From Pseudomonadota bacterium (GTDB lineage Bacteria; Desulfobacterota; Syntrophorhabdia; Syntrophorhabdales; Syntrophorhabdaceae), in contig JAPLKC010000059.1 in NCBI GenBank assembly GCA_026388255.1, positions 1 through 64,000 on the forward strand: a stretch of 64,000 nt of DNA, given 5' to 3'. The number at the start of each line of letters is the position of its first letter. The stretch's first letter is position 1. Of this stretch, positions 24,398 to 34,184 are shown one piece after another. The translations under genes were made by a program, and so were the position numbers. The notes below the pieces were generated by a model. The model had not been told where the DNA came from and did not search any database. It saw only the letters and a list, made by a program, of their open reading frames with translations.

Positions 24398-27300
24398 ATG
24401 AAAATATCAAAAATAGAAGGTATAAACAAGGTTCTAATTATAGGTTCCGGCCCTATTATCATCGGTCAGGCCTGTGAATTCGATTACTCAGGTACACAGG
24501 CATGCAAAGCATTGAGAGCTGCGGGATACAAAATTGTCCTTGTTAATTCAAACCCTGCAACTATTATGACAGACCCTGGTATGGCTGATGCGACATACAT
24601 TGAGCCGCTCACAGTTGAGGTACTCGAAAAGATAATTGAAAAAGAAAAACCTCAAGGATTGCTGCCTAACCTTGGGGGTCAGACAGGCCTGAATCTCGCC
24701 GCAGAACTCTCGAGAAAGGGCATACTCCAGAAACATAGCGTGCAAATCATAGGCGTCCAGGTAGATGCGATTGAGAGAGGGGAAGACAGGAACGAATTCA
24801 AAAAGACAATGAACAAACTCAATATCCCCATGCCCGAGTCCGCTCTTGCATACTCTATTGAAGAGGCGCTGGAAATTGCGGACAAACTCGGTTATCCGGT
24901 TGTTATACGGCCGGCCTATACCATGGGCGGTACAGGCGGCGGCATTGCATATAATAAAGAAGAGCTCAAGACTATTGCAAGCAGGGGTATTTCAGCAAGC
25001 CTTATCGGTCAGATACTCATAGAAGAGGCAGTTATCGGTTGGGAAGAACTGGAGCTTGAAGTTGTAAGGGATGCCGAAAACAATATGATCACCGTTTGTT
25101 TTATTGAAAATATAGACCCCATGGGCGTCCACACAGGAGATTCCTTCTGTTCTGCTCCCATGTTAACCATTTCGGAAGATGTCCAGCAAAAACTGCAAGT
25201 ATATTCGTACCGGATTGTCGAAGCCATTCAGGTCATCGGCGGCACAAATATCCAGTTTGCCCATAACCCGGATGACGGGAGGATTGTGGTTATTGAGATC
25301 AACCCGAGGACGTCGCGTTCATCCGCCCTTGCTTCCAAAGCCACCGGCTTTCCCATAGCCCTTGTTTCTGCCAAACTTGCAGGTGGATATACATTGAAGG
25401 ATATACCCTATTATAGAAGCGGGACTCTTGATAAATATGTGCCTTCCGGGGAGTATGTTGTTATAAAGTTTGCCCGGTGGGCATTTGAAAAGTTCAGGGA
25501 GGCAGAAGACAAGCTGGGTACTCAGATGAAAGCAGTTGGCGAAACAATGAGCATCGGCAAGAATTACAAAGAAGCATTCCAGAAAGCTATCCGTTCTCTT
25601 GAGATTAAACGGTATGGTTTGGGTTTTGCGAGCAATTTTAATGACCTACCCCTTGACGATCTGTTGAGGCTGCTTAATGAACCGTCGTCAGAAAGACAAT
25701 TTATTATGTATGAAGCAATAAGGAAAGGGGCAACAGTAGATGAACTATTTGAAAAGACAAAGATAAAACACTGGTTTATCGGGCAAATGAAGGAGTTGGT
25801 CGAGCTTGAAGAAGAAATCCTGCAATATAAAGGCAAGGTCCTTCCCGACAGGCTCCTTATTAAAGCCAAGGAAGATGGTTTCTCAGATAAATACCTTGCC
25901 AAAATCCTTGATCTGAAAGAAGAAGATATCAGGAACAGAAGGATTGCGCTGGGTAAAGTTGAAGCATGGTGTACGGTCCCGGTAAGCGGTGCTGATGCTG
26001 CGTATTATTACTCTACATACAATGCCCCTAATGAAGTCAAAATAAGTGACAGGCCCAAGGTGATGATCCTCGGCGGCGGTCCGAACAGGATCGGCCAGGG
26101 TATAGAATTTGATTACACATGTGTACATGCTGCATTTACATTACGCGACGAAGGTTATGAATCAATAATGGTCAATTGTAACCCGGAGACGGTTTCTACC
26201 GATTATGACACCTCCGATAAGCTTTATTTCGAGCCGCTTACTGTTGAGGATGTTCTAAGTATATACAACAAGGAAAAACCGATCGGTGCAATAGTCCAGT
26301 TTGGTGGACAGACGCCGCTTAATATTGCAAAGGAACTTGAAGAGGCAGGTGTAAAAATACTGGGGACATCCCCTGAAAGCATAGATCTTGCAGAGGACAG
26401 AAAACGCTTTAAACAGGTAATGCACAAGCTTGAGATACCGCAACCTGAGAGCGGAACCGCAACAACGCTTGTTGAGGCAATGAAGGTGGCAGGCGAAATA
26501 GGTTATCCCCTTATGGTAAGACCATCTTATGTACTTGGCGGACGCGGGATGGAAATTGTCTATGACGATGCAACCCTCACATCCTATGTTAGTGCAGCCG
26601 TTGATATAACTCCAGGCAGACCCATCCTGATTGATAAGTTTCTCGAAAATGCAATTGAAGTGGAGGCGGATGCCATGGCAGATGGCGAAGATGCCTTTGT
26701 GCCCTCCATCATGGAACATATTGAGCTTGCCGGCATCCATTCCGGCGACAGCGCCTGTGCAATCCCACCCCGGACTCTATCGGAACAGCATATCAAGACT
26801 ATAAATGAATATACGAAGAGGATTGCCATAGAGCTGAATGTTGTGGGACTCATGAACATCCAGTATGCAATCGCTAATGACATAGTCTATATCCTCGAAG
26901 CAAACCCCAGAGCAAGCAGGACTGTGCCTCTTGTATCAAAGGTAACGGGGGTTCAGATGGCGCGTATTGCCACACAGTTTATGCTTGGTAAAAAATTGAA
27001 AAATATGAACCTGAAACACAAAAAATATTCACACGTAGGCGTAAAAGAGGCTGTGTTTCCCTTCAATATGTTCCCCGAGGTTGACCCGACCTTAGGACCG
27101 GAAATGAGATCAACAGGGGAAGTTCTTGGTATGGCTGACTCATTTGGTCTTGCCTTTTTCAAGTCTCAGGAGGCAGCAGGACAAAAATTGCCCGAAAAGG
27201 GTACTGTGCTTATAACAATATCACCGAAGGACAGGAACGATATCCTCGGGGCGGCAAAATATCTGAAAGAGGCAGGTTTCAACATTCTTGCTACGGAAGG

Positions 27301-27607
27301 AACACATAAATTCCTTGCAATAAATGATATAGCATCAACACAGATAAAAAAGGTTCATGAGGGAAGACCCAATATTCTCGATGCGCTGCACAATAAGGAG
27401 ATTCAGCTCATTATCAATACGCCGATAGGTAAGAACAGTATGCATGACGATTCTTATATAAGGAAAACGGCTATAAAATACAAAATACCTTATATTACAA
27501 CAACAGCGGCAGCCAAGGCGGCAGCAGAGGGTATCAGGGCATATATAGAAAAAAAGGAAGGGACGGTTATCAAGTCGCTCCAGGCTTACCACGCGGATAT
27601 AGAATAG
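24398..27607 (+). CDS. carB: Carbamoyl-phosphate synthase large subunit
   Basis: 1069 residues, full length. Two homologous ATP-grasp halves are present: the first starts KVLIIGSGPIIIGQACEFDY, with RPAYTMGGTGGGIAYN; the second has MILGGGPNRIGQGIEFDYTC and RPSYVLGGRGMEIVYD. The C-terminal allosteric (MGS-like) domain covers about 940-1069. It makes carbamoyl phosphate for pyrimidines and arginine with CarA, which is not in the window. It stands alone, divergent from the hdr operon. Confidence 0.97.
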   Translation: MKISKIEGINKVLIIGSGPIIIGQACEFDYSGTQACKALRAAGYKIVLVNSNPATIMTDPGMADATYIEPLTVEVLEKIIEKEKPQGLLPNLGGQTGLNLAAELSRKGILQKHSVQIIGVQVDAIERGEDRNEFKKTMNKLNIPMPESALAYSIEEALEIADKLGYPVVIRPAYTMGGTGGGIAYNKEELKTIASRGISASLIGQILIEEAVIGWEELELEVVRDAENNMITVCFIENIDPMGVHTGDSFCSAPMLTISEDVQQKLQVYSYRIVEAIQVIGGTNIQFAHNPDDGRIVVIEINPRTSRSSALASKATGFPIALVSAKLAGGYTLKDIPYYRSGTLDKYVPSGEYVVIKFARWAFEKFREAEDKLGTQMKAVGETMSIGKNYKEAFQKAIRSLEIKRYGLGFASNFNDLPLDDLLRLLNEPSSERQFIMYEAIRKGATVDELFEKTKIKHWFIGQMKELVELEEEILQYKGKVLPDRLLIKAKEDGFSDKYLAKILDLKEEDIRNRRIALGKVEAWCTVPVSGADAAYYYSTYNAPNEVKISDRPKVMILGGGPNRIGQGIEFDYTCVHAAFTLRDEGYESIMVNCNPETVSTDYDTSDKLYFEPLTVEDVLSIYNKEKPIGAIVQFGGQTPLNIAKELEEAGVKILGTSPESIDLAEDRKRFKQVMHKLEIPQPESGTATTLVEAMKVAGEIGYPLMVRPSYVLGGRGMEIVYDDATLTSYVSAAVDITPGRPILIDKFLENAIEVEADAMADGEDAFVPSIMEHIELAGIHSGDSACAIPPRTLSEQHIKTINEYTKRIAIELNVVGLMNIQYAIANDIVYILEANPRASRTVPLVSKVTGVQMARIATQFMLGKKLKNMNLKHKKYSHVGVKEAVFPFNMFPEVDPTLGPEMRSTGEVLGMADSFGLAFFKSQEAAGQKLPEKGTVLITISPKDRNDILGAAKYLKEAGFNILATEGTHKFLAINDIASTQIKKVHEGRPNILDALHNKEIQLIINTPIGKNSMHDDSYIRKTAIKYKIPYITTTAAAKAAAEGIRAYIEKKEGTVIKSLQAYHADIE

Positions 27608-27726
27608 ATTTATTCCAATTTCAAATCAAAACGCTATCATCGTTGGCTTTGTCATCAGCTCCAAGTTTAGTACGTCGAGGAATGTAACAACGAGTTAACG
27701 AAGTTATATGAATGAAGGCAAATCGG

Positions 27727-28695
27727 TTATGTTTTTCTCTTGTGCATATACTCAGGAAGCCAAAGAAGCGCATCTTTAAAAGGTGAAGGTTCGAAGACCT
27801 TCAAACAGTCTTTTGCTGCATTTGTGTATTCCATTGCCTTATCGGATGTATACTTTATTCCGTCATATTTTTTAATAATAGCACTTACCCTTTCAAAATC
27901 TCTCAATGTAATGCTCGATTTATCAACCACTTTCCTGACAACGGTTTTTTCTTTCTCTGTTGCAGCTATTATGGCACTGATAAGGGGAAGTGTTATTTTT
28001 CCTTCTTTAAGATCTGTCCCTACTTTTTTTCCAAGAACCTCATCGTATGAGTTGTAGTCAAGCATATCATCAGTCAATTGAAAGGCCATGCCGAGATTTT
28101 TTCCATATTCTTTTAATGAAAATCTTTTCTCTTCATCAACATTCCCCAGTATCGCACCTATTTCGCATGCTACTGAAAAAAGAACCGCCGTTTTATTCCT
28201 GATGATTTCAAAATAGTCTTCTTCACTGGTATTAATATCCGATGTCTTCAAAAGCTCTAATATTTCACCTTCAGACAACTGTTTTGTTGTATGCGCCATG
28301 GTTTTTATAATTTCAAGGTTGTCTCCGTCTGCCATAAGCTCAAAAGACTTTGTATATAGAAAATCACCGACAAGGACACTTGCTTCATTCCCCCATATTG
28401 TATTTGCTGTTGAAGCACCCCTTCTTGTTTTTGCATTATCTACCACGTCATCATGTAAAAGCGTTGATGTATGAATGAACTCAATAATTGCCGAGTATGT
28501 TATATGTTTTTCTCCGTTATATCCGCAGAGTTTTGAGCTGAGCATAACGAGGATCGGCCTGATTCTTTTTCCGCCTGATTTTACTATATAATTTACAATC
28601 TCTCTTATGAAACCGACTTTTGTTGAAACTAATTGTTCTATCGATATTTCGAGTTTTTTCAGGTCATTTTCTATCAGCTTTAAAATCTGTTCCAT
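27727..28695 (-). CDS. Polyprenyl (octaprenyl/heptaprenyl-type) diphosphate synthase
   Basis: 322 residues. Trans-isoprenyl synthase motifs: first Asp-rich LLHDDVVDNAKTRRG and second FQLTDDMLDYNSYDEVLGKK, plus GGKRIRPILVML near the N-terminus. It elongates isoprenyl diphosphates, probably for the menaquinone/ubiquinone side chain; chain length cannot be read reliably. It is the downstream partner of the methyltransferase gene (4-bp gap). Confidence 0.92.
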   Translation of the reverse strand: MEQILKLIENDLKKLEISIEQLVSTKVGFIREIVNYIVKSGGKRIRPILVMLSSKLCGYNGEKHITYSAIIEFIHTSTLLHDDVVDNAKTRRGASTANTIWGNEASVLVGDFLYTKSFELMADGDNLEIIKTMAHTTKQLSEGEILELLKTSDINTSEEDYFEIIRNKTAVLFSVACEIGAILGNVDEEKRFSLKEYGKNLGMAFQLTDDMLDYNSYDEVLGKKVGTDLKEGKITLPLISAIIAATEKEKTVVRKVVDKSSITLRDFERVSAIIKKYDGIKYTSDKAMEYTNAAKDCLKVFEPSPFKDALLWLPEYMHKRKT

Positions 28696-28699
28696 CTCC

Positions 28700-29431
28700 C
28701 TACCCCTTCAGACAGTAATAACTTTCAATTTCTTCCGTATATTGCTCATTATCGTATATATAAAGAGGTTTTTCAATAGTTACTTCCATGCCGCCTTCTT
28801 TTGTAAATTCAGCAAGAAAAAGGTTGGCGCTCTTCTCTTTTTTCGGATAAATTAATCTGAGCCTTTTCGGTTCAAGCTTATTGGCTTTGGCAGTGTATAT
28901 GAGTTCGCCCAGTCTTTTTGAAGGATAAATAATATAAAAACGTCCTTTTTTGTTCAATAAAGCCGCTGAAGCTGAAAGTAATATTGAAAGATCAATATAC
29001 GATTCATATCTTGCTATAAACCTTGAATGTTTTGGACTCTTTCTTCCCGTATGTTCTTTTGTATAGGGAGGGTTGGACACGATTACATGAAAAGGTGTCT
29101 TTTTTAAGCTTTCAACAAAAAGTTTAATATCGCCGTGGATAAACTGTATGTTTTCACAATTGTTGAGGTCTTTATTCTTTTGGGCCGCATGGAATAATTC
29201 TTCCTGTATCTCTATGCCCGTCATAAAGTTCTTATTGCCTTTCTTTGACATGTAGACAGGTATAATGCCACAGCCGGTACCAATATCCAATAATCTTTCA
29301 TGCTTTTTCAAGGTTATAAAGTTTGACAGGAGAATGGCGTCAATAGAGAACCTGTAGCCATCCTTTTTCTGGATTATTTTTATTTCATCATCACACAGAA
29401 TATCAAGTGTTTCATCATCCGCTATATACAT
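28700..29431 (-). CDS. SAM-dependent methyltransferase, TrmN6/YfiC-like
   Basis: 243 residues. SAM motif LLDIGTGCGIIPVYMSKKG and the N6-adenine/glutamine-type motif NPPYTKEHTG mark the tRNA1(Val) (adenine-37-N6)-methyltransferase family. The N-terminus IIQKKDGYRFSIDAILLSNF is also typical. It is slightly divergent at the C-terminus, so the exact tRNA target is uncertain. It forms an operon with the prenyl synthase. Confidence 0.82.
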   Translation of the reverse strand: MYIADDETLDILCDDEIKIIQKKDGYRFSIDAILLSNFITLKKHERLLDIGTGCGIIPVYMSKKGNKNFMTGIEIQEELFHAAQKNKDLNNCENIQFIHGDIKLFVESLKKTPFHVIVSNPPYTKEHTGRKSPKHSRFIARYESYIDLSILLSASAALLNKKGRFYIIYPSKRLGELIYTAKANKLEPKRLRLIYPKKEKSANLFLAEFTKEGGMEVTIEKPLYIYDNEQYTEEIESYYCLKG

Positions 29432-29520
29432 TTTTATGATTTTCCAATCATGGTTTCAACCATCGGTTGCAAGAAGGTCTGCCACGGGCTTGCCCATAGG
29501 AATCTTCATGCCGGCGGCAT

Positions 29521-30741
29521 TTATTCATACTTGTAGAAAATCAAACCTGTGAGTATTTTAGGATAAAAGAAAGTTGATTTTGGCGGCATATATAGACTAT
29601 GATCGGCAATATCCTTTACTTCCTCAACCGTTGTAGGGGGGAGGAAAAGTGCCAGGTCAAAATCGCCTTTTTTTACAATGCTTATCGATTCATATGATTC
29701 TTGTGTAAAGGAAATCTCATCGTCAGATATATTCAGGAGCCCCTTTAGTATGCCATTATGCAATATGTTTACCTTCAGTCTTTTCAGGCTATCATGCATT
29801 TTATCGTCCATTGGAATGGAATTGCTTATTCTAAGCATATAAAGAGCATTGGGTGCATCTTTCGAGTATAAAAGATAGGCCGGCCCGACAGAGTGAGCAA
29901 TATACTCCAGTGCGATGCTGAGTGAACTGTCGTTTTCCAGCGGGATTTTTTCAATCTCAGCATATTGTTTTACGGAATCCAAAATTTGATTAATGTTTTT
30001 GATATGTTTGTATTTTACCAACCGGTGGTAAGGGAGGATCACAACACCATCAGAATACATATTCGTTAAATAGATTGGTATATACGAAAGTCCCAGCCTG
30101 TATGAAACATCCAGCCTGTGATGACCATCGGCAATATATATGCTTTTTTTATCCATTTCCTTAGAGAGGACATTTATTGCATCCCTGTCTGTCATCTTAT
30201 AGAATCTGTTTGTAACAGACTGTTCGTCAATAAAGTCGTAGACGATCTCTTTTGCGGCTGCTGTAAGAATGTTTTCAATATCCTGCATATTGTCTTCATA
30301 AAGACCGAAAACAAAGCTTGTGCAGGTTTTCAAAGATGAGATCAACCTTTCCCTGTCTTCTTTTGCCTTTTTCCGTGTTTCTTCGTGCGTGAGCATGCGG
30401 TTTTTTTCAATCTTGTTGAGGGCAATAAAACCTCTTCTGAGAAAGGATTTATGCTCGACTTCGAATTCTTGTTCATATATGTAGACAGTATCTTTGTTAT
30501 CGAAGGTCAGTATACCCTGTTGCAGCCAATTTTCGAGTGTTTCTTTTGCAGTATTGTATTTGTCCAGAGGGGGATGTTGTTCAGGTAATTCCAGTCTGAT
30601 TGCGTTGAACCTGTTTCTTTCATAATATGTCCCGGCATTTGAGATAACATCGTAGGGCGGGCAGACGCAAGAGGCTATATCGCCGGTTTTTTTCTTGTTA
30701 AAAAGCATCCCTTTAAAGGGTTTTATGTTTGTTTCCGACAT
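29521..30741 (-). CDS. DUF1015 family protein
   Basis: 406 residues from the ATG at 30741 (MSETNIKPFKGMLFNKKKTG); an upstream start would add 12 residues of unlike composition. Family marks: VCPPYDVISN near the N-terminus, YIADGHHRLDVSYRL in the middle, and LHNGILKGLL later. DUF1015 proteins are soluble and widespread in anaerobes; function is unknown, though the HHR motif suggests an active site. It stands 90 bp from, and divergent to, the TetR gene. Confidence 0.88.
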   Translation of the reverse strand: MSETNIKPFKGMLFNKKKTGDIASCVCPPYDVISNAGTYYERNRFNAIRLELPEQHPPLDKYNTAKETLENWLQQGILTFDNKDTVYIYEQEFEVEHKSFLRRGFIALNKIEKNRMLTHEETRKKAKEDRERLISSLKTCTSFVFGLYEDNMQDIENILTAAAKEIVYDFIDEQSVTNRFYKMTDRDAINVLSKEMDKKSIYIADGHHRLDVSYRLGLSYIPIYLTNMYSDGVVILPYHRLVKYKHIKNINQILDSVKQYAEIEKIPLENDSSLSIALEYIAHSVGPAYLLYSKDAPNALYMLRISNSIPMDDKMHDSLKRLKVNILHNGILKGLLNISDDEISFTQESYESISIVKKGDFDLALFLPPTTVEEVKDIADHSLYMPPKSTFFYPKILTGLIFYKYE

Positions 30742-30788
30742 GCTGAATTTGTTAACACAGGCAAGGCATAATGTCAAAAGGTTTTAGC

Positions 30789-30846
30789 TTGACACAATAT
30801 ACCCGTTTCTATAAACTGAACATGTGTTCACATGAACAGACGTTCA
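30789..30846 (+). promoter_or_regulatory. Promoter with tandem palindromic operators over the tetR start
   Basis: TTGACA at 30789-30794 and TATAAA at 30810-30815 (15-base spacer). Two palindromes follow 16 bp apart: TGAACATGTGTTCA (30817-30830, 6-bp arms) and TGAACAGACGTTCA (30833-30846, 5-bp arms). The ATG of the regulator (30832) is at the second one, and no SD is visible, so the transcript may be leaderless or nearly so. Confidence 0.6.
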
Positions 30847-31431
30847 GGAAAAGATTCAAAGGAAAAAATACTCGACGCTGCTTTAAAAGTATTCTCTGAA
30901 TACGGGTACAAAGGCGCAAGCATCAGAATGATAGCCAATAATGCCCAAATCAGTATAGGTGGGCTTTATCTTTATTTCAGGAATAAAGAAGACTTATACA
31001 TGACGCTTATGAAGAAAAGGTTTAAGTATCTTGTGGATATGATAAGAGAGGCAATCCAGGATATCAATGACCCGGTGGAAGCAATCACAACATTTATAAA
31101 GGTGCATCTTGAATATGTAAAGAGCCATAAAGAGTTAATAATTACCCATGGCAGGGAGCATGGATTCACCTTCGGCATTGAGATGAAGAGGAAATTTTTT
31201 GAAGAGCAGAGAAGCATTCTCGAGCATATAATCCATAAAGGCATAGATTCCGGTAGTTTTGATCAATGTAATGCACAGGAAACGGCAAGAATAATTATCG
31301 GAACAATAAGAGGTTTTTTTCTTTCCATAGTTGTAGATCCGGATAACCTCTTTTCGCCTGAAGAATGCAGCAAATTTATACTTTCAGGTTTGTTGCGAAG
31401 GGGTCAAAAAAACGGAATAATAAATAATTAA
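30832..31431 (+). CDS. TetR/AcrR-family repressor of the efflux operon
   Basis: 199 residues. The N-terminal HTH (KEKILDAALKVFSEYGYKGA, then IGGLYLYFRNKEDLYMTLM) is standard for TetR. The C-terminal ligand domain has the TetR_C_6-like look of AcrR. It is 30 bp ahead of the tolC-like gene in the same direction. The repeated TGAAC/GTTCA palindromes at its own start are its likely operator. Probable inducers are hydrophobic compounds exported by the pump. Confidence 0.92.
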   Translation: MNRRSGKDSKEKILDAALKVFSEYGYKGASIRMIANNAQISIGGLYLYFRNKEDLYMTLMKKRFKYLVDMIREAIQDINDPVEAITTFIKVHLEYVKSHKELIITHGREHGFTFGIEMKRKFFEEQRSILEHIIHKGIDSGSFDQCNAQETARIIIGTIRGFFLSIVVDPDNLFSPEECSKFILSGLLRRGQKNGIINN

Positions 31432-31461
31432 AGTTGAACATAGCAACCAAAAGAGGCTGAA

Positions 31462-32877
31462 ATGAAGAAATATTTTTTTATATGTCTGATTGCATTGTGT
31501 TTGTGCTCCCGGGCAGGTGCAGCAACAGAATATACCCTTGATGCTCTTTACAGGATAGCCCTTGAAAGGTCGGAAAAGATAAAAATCTCCGCTGAAGATC
31601 TTTATATAGCAATAACAGGTAAAGAGAAGGCCATGTCGTTTTTGCTGCCTCAGCTCTCAGCGGTTGGAGGATATACAAGGTACAGAGATTCCAAAACATC
31701 AGATTCGGGCATGCTGATTCAGCCGGATGAAGCAGCATCCTATGGGCTAAGACTTGACCAGTCAATGTCGTTGTCTGGCAGGGAAATTACCGCTTTTAAA
31801 ATCTCAAAGGATAATATCGAAAAGAGTAAATTCGACCTGTTTGCAGTTAAAGAAGCATATATGTTTATTGTCTCAAATGCTTATTACGACTATCTGAAGA
31901 CAAAGAAGATCGTTGATATTTCAAAGGCTAATGTGGAAAGATTGACTAAGCATAAAAATGCTGCCGCGACAAGGCTTAAGGTTGGAGAGGTTACAAAAAC
32001 AGCCCTGTTGAGGGCAGAGGCGGAATTATCCGGGGCGCAATCGGATTTGATAAAAACAGGCAATTTTATGAAGCTGAGAAAGGCTGTTATTGCAAGGATT
32101 GTAGGAATAAATGAGGATTTTGAAGTGAAAGAGGACAGCGAGTCAGGGAACGCAGGTAATAGTTCGGAAGAAATCATTGAAGGATGCCAACTTTTGGCTG
32201 TTGAATGTTTAAAAGAGAAGGCTGATAGCGAGCGCGCTGAGCTGAAGTCAGCCAGCCTTCAAAAAAAGATAGCCGATGATACTGTCAGGGTTGTCCATGG
32301 GACCTACTGGCCGACAGTCTCCGTTGAAGGGGTGTATCAAAAAAGGAAAGAGACCCCTGAAACAACGAGCATTGTTCGGGATAACATTTATGGCGGGTTA
32401 AAATTCAATTTCCCTTTTTTTGAGGGTGGGTTACGGGATGCTCAGGTAAAAGAAGCGGGTGCAAAAAAGAGACAAACAGCACTTGCCTATGAAGATCTTA
32501 AAAAAAGTGTCGGCATTGAGGTTGAGAGCGCTTACCTCGATTTTATCACACAAAAAGGGGTATTACAATCTCTCGAAGATCAGTATGCATTTGCAAAAGA
32601 CAATTATAACGCTGTTGCAAGACAATTTGAATACGGGCTTGCCAACAGCATAGATGTTATGGATGCCAACACCTTGCTTGTTACTGCAGAAAGACAGCTT
32701 GCGGATGCAACCTATAATTACCGGCTATCCATTCTGATGATAAAACGTACAACAGGTGTGCTTTTGAAGTCGGTGATGGATTCGGAACCTGCCGGTTTGC
32801 TTGACCAACAGGGCATTTGCAGTAAAACCGAAAAAACTTCGATATCTAATAAACTTATAGGAGCAGTTGATAAATGA
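31462..32877 (+). CDS. TolC-family outer membrane efflux protein
   Basis: 471 residues. Signal peptide MKKYFFICLIALCLCSRAGA. Two internally similar OEP repeats with long coiled-coil helices follow (residues about 40-215 and 240-430; note GEVTKTALLRAEAELSGAQ and YGLANSIDVMDANTLLVTA). It forms the outer membrane channel of the RND pump. Its stop overlaps the adaptor start by 4 bp. Confidence 0.92.
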   Translation: MKKYFFICLIALCLCSRAGAATEYTLDALYRIALERSEKIKISAEDLYIAITGKEKAMSFLLPQLSAVGGYTRYRDSKTSDSGMLIQPDEAASYGLRLDQSMSLSGREITAFKISKDNIEKSKFDLFAVKEAYMFIVSNAYYDYLKTKKIVDISKANVERLTKHKNAAATRLKVGEVTKTALLRAEAELSGAQSDLIKTGNFMKLRKAVIARIVGINEDFEVKEDSESGNAGNSSEEIIEGCQLLAVECLKEKADSERAELKSASLQKKIADDTVRVVHGTYWPTVSVEGVYQKRKETPETTSIVRDNIYGGLKFNFPFFEGGLRDAQVKEAGAKKRQTALAYEDLKKSVGIEVESAYLDFITQKGVLQSLEDQYAFAKDNYNAVARQFEYGLANSIDVMDANTLLVTAERQLADATYNYRLSILMIKRTTGVLLKSVMDSEPAGLLDQQGICSKTEKTSISNKLIGAVDK

Positions 32878-34064
32878 AAAAATTAAAATTTATTGTCATA
32901 CTTGGCTGCTTGTGGCTTACCGTTTACTCCGTGTTGTCATTAACCGGGTGCAGTAAAAAGGAAACAAAGACAACGGAGAAAACGTTTAATGTACAGATTC
33001 AGACTGTAGAAAAAAGGCAACTCAGGCCATTTATCGAGGCAACCGGCACATTGACCCCTTTTGAAGAAGTGTTTATCAGTGCAGAAGTCGAAGGGGTTTT
33101 GAAGAGTGTGAAGGTTGATGAAGGTACGGCAGTTTCAAAAGGCATGCTTCTTGCGGTAATTGACGATACAGATTATAGCCATGAAGTGAAAAAGGATGAA
33201 GCGCTACTGAAACAGGTTGAAGCAACCCTTGCCAATACAAAACTCGAGTTTAAGCGAAAAGAAGCCCTCTTTAAAGAAGAGCTTGTTACACAGCAGCAGT
33301 TTGACGACGTATCTACGAGGCTTTCCCTCGCAGATGCAGAGATTGACAGGGCAAAGGCGTCTTTATCCCTTGCAAGGCAGAAGCTCAATAAAACGAAAAT
33401 ATATTCCCCGCTGGCGTGTGTAGTAAAAGAGAAAAAGGTCTCAGTGGGCGATTTTGTTAAGAACGGCACCCAGCTTTTTGTAATTATCCAGTCAAATCCC
33501 TTAAAATTACACTTTGCAGTGCCTGAGAAGGATGTGAGCAGGCTCAAGACAGGTCAGGATGTAATGCTAAAGGTAGACGCCTTTCCTGATAGGGATTTCA
33601 AAGGAAAGGTGAATATTGTTTATCCGAGCCTCGAGGAAAAAACAAGAACGCTCCAGATAGAGGCATTGGTTCCGAACTCTGATGGAATCTTGAAGCCGGG
33701 TTTTTTTGCAAAGGTTATACTGTACACCGGAGGAGAAAAGGCTACGGTCGTTGTCCCGGTGACCTCTTTGTTGTATGAAGCGGAAAAGGTAAGGGTATTT
33801 GTAGTTGAAGGTGATGACAGGGCAAAAGAAAGATTAGTAAAGATCGGCAGTAAATACGGAGAAACCATGGAAATCATTGAGGGGGTGAAAGAAGGAGAAA
33901 GTGTTGTCGTTGCAGGGCAGCAGGCCTTATCAGAAGGCGCAAGGGTTGCCGTGTTGGCTGCGCCTGCAAGTTCAGAATCTGCCCCTATTCCGTCTGTGAC
34001 AAAAGACAGGAATCAGCAGATAGAAACGAAGAGCAAGGACAACCCGACCGGCGGCAGAAAGTGA
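32874..34064 (+). CDS. RND efflux periplasmic adaptor (membrane fusion protein), lipoprotein
   Basis: 396 residues. A lipoprotein signal ending LSLTGC puts it at the periplasmic face of the inner membrane. The HlyD/AcrA layout is seen: a barrel-sandwich lipoyl half (VEGVLKSVKVDEGTAVSKGM), a coiled coil (about 105-170), the second half (KIYSPLACVVKEKKVSVGD), and a beta barrel. The last 35 residues are a Ser/Pro/Lys-rich tail. The 120-bp gap to the pump gene contains CAAAACTCAAC-type intergenic repeats. Confidence 0.92.
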   Translation: MKKLKFIVILGCLWLTVYSVLSLTGCSKKETKTTEKTFNVQIQTVEKRQLRPFIEATGTLTPFEEVFISAEVEGVLKSVKVDEGTAVSKGMLLAVIDDTDYSHEVKKDEALLKQVEATLANTKLEFKRKEALFKEELVTQQQFDDVSTRLSLADAEIDRAKASLSLARQKLNKTKIYSPLACVVKEKKVSVGDFVKNGTQLFVIIQSNPLKLHFAVPEKDVSRLKTGQDVMLKVDAFPDRDFKGKVNIVYPSLEEKTRTLQIEALVPNSDGILKPGFFAKVILYTGGEKATVVVPVTSLLYEAEKVRVFVVEGDDRAKERLVKIGSKYGETMEIIEGVKEGESVVVAGQQALSEGARVAVLAAPASSESAPIPSVTKDRNQQIETKSKDNPTGGRK

Positions 34065-34184
34065 GGCACAACTGATGAGAATAAAGATATATCTGTTGTG
34101 TTGTGTCCCCATGCTTCGAGTTTCATGTAGTTCCAAACTCAAAACTCAACATTCAACATTCAAAATTATCAGCAGGGGGCTGAT

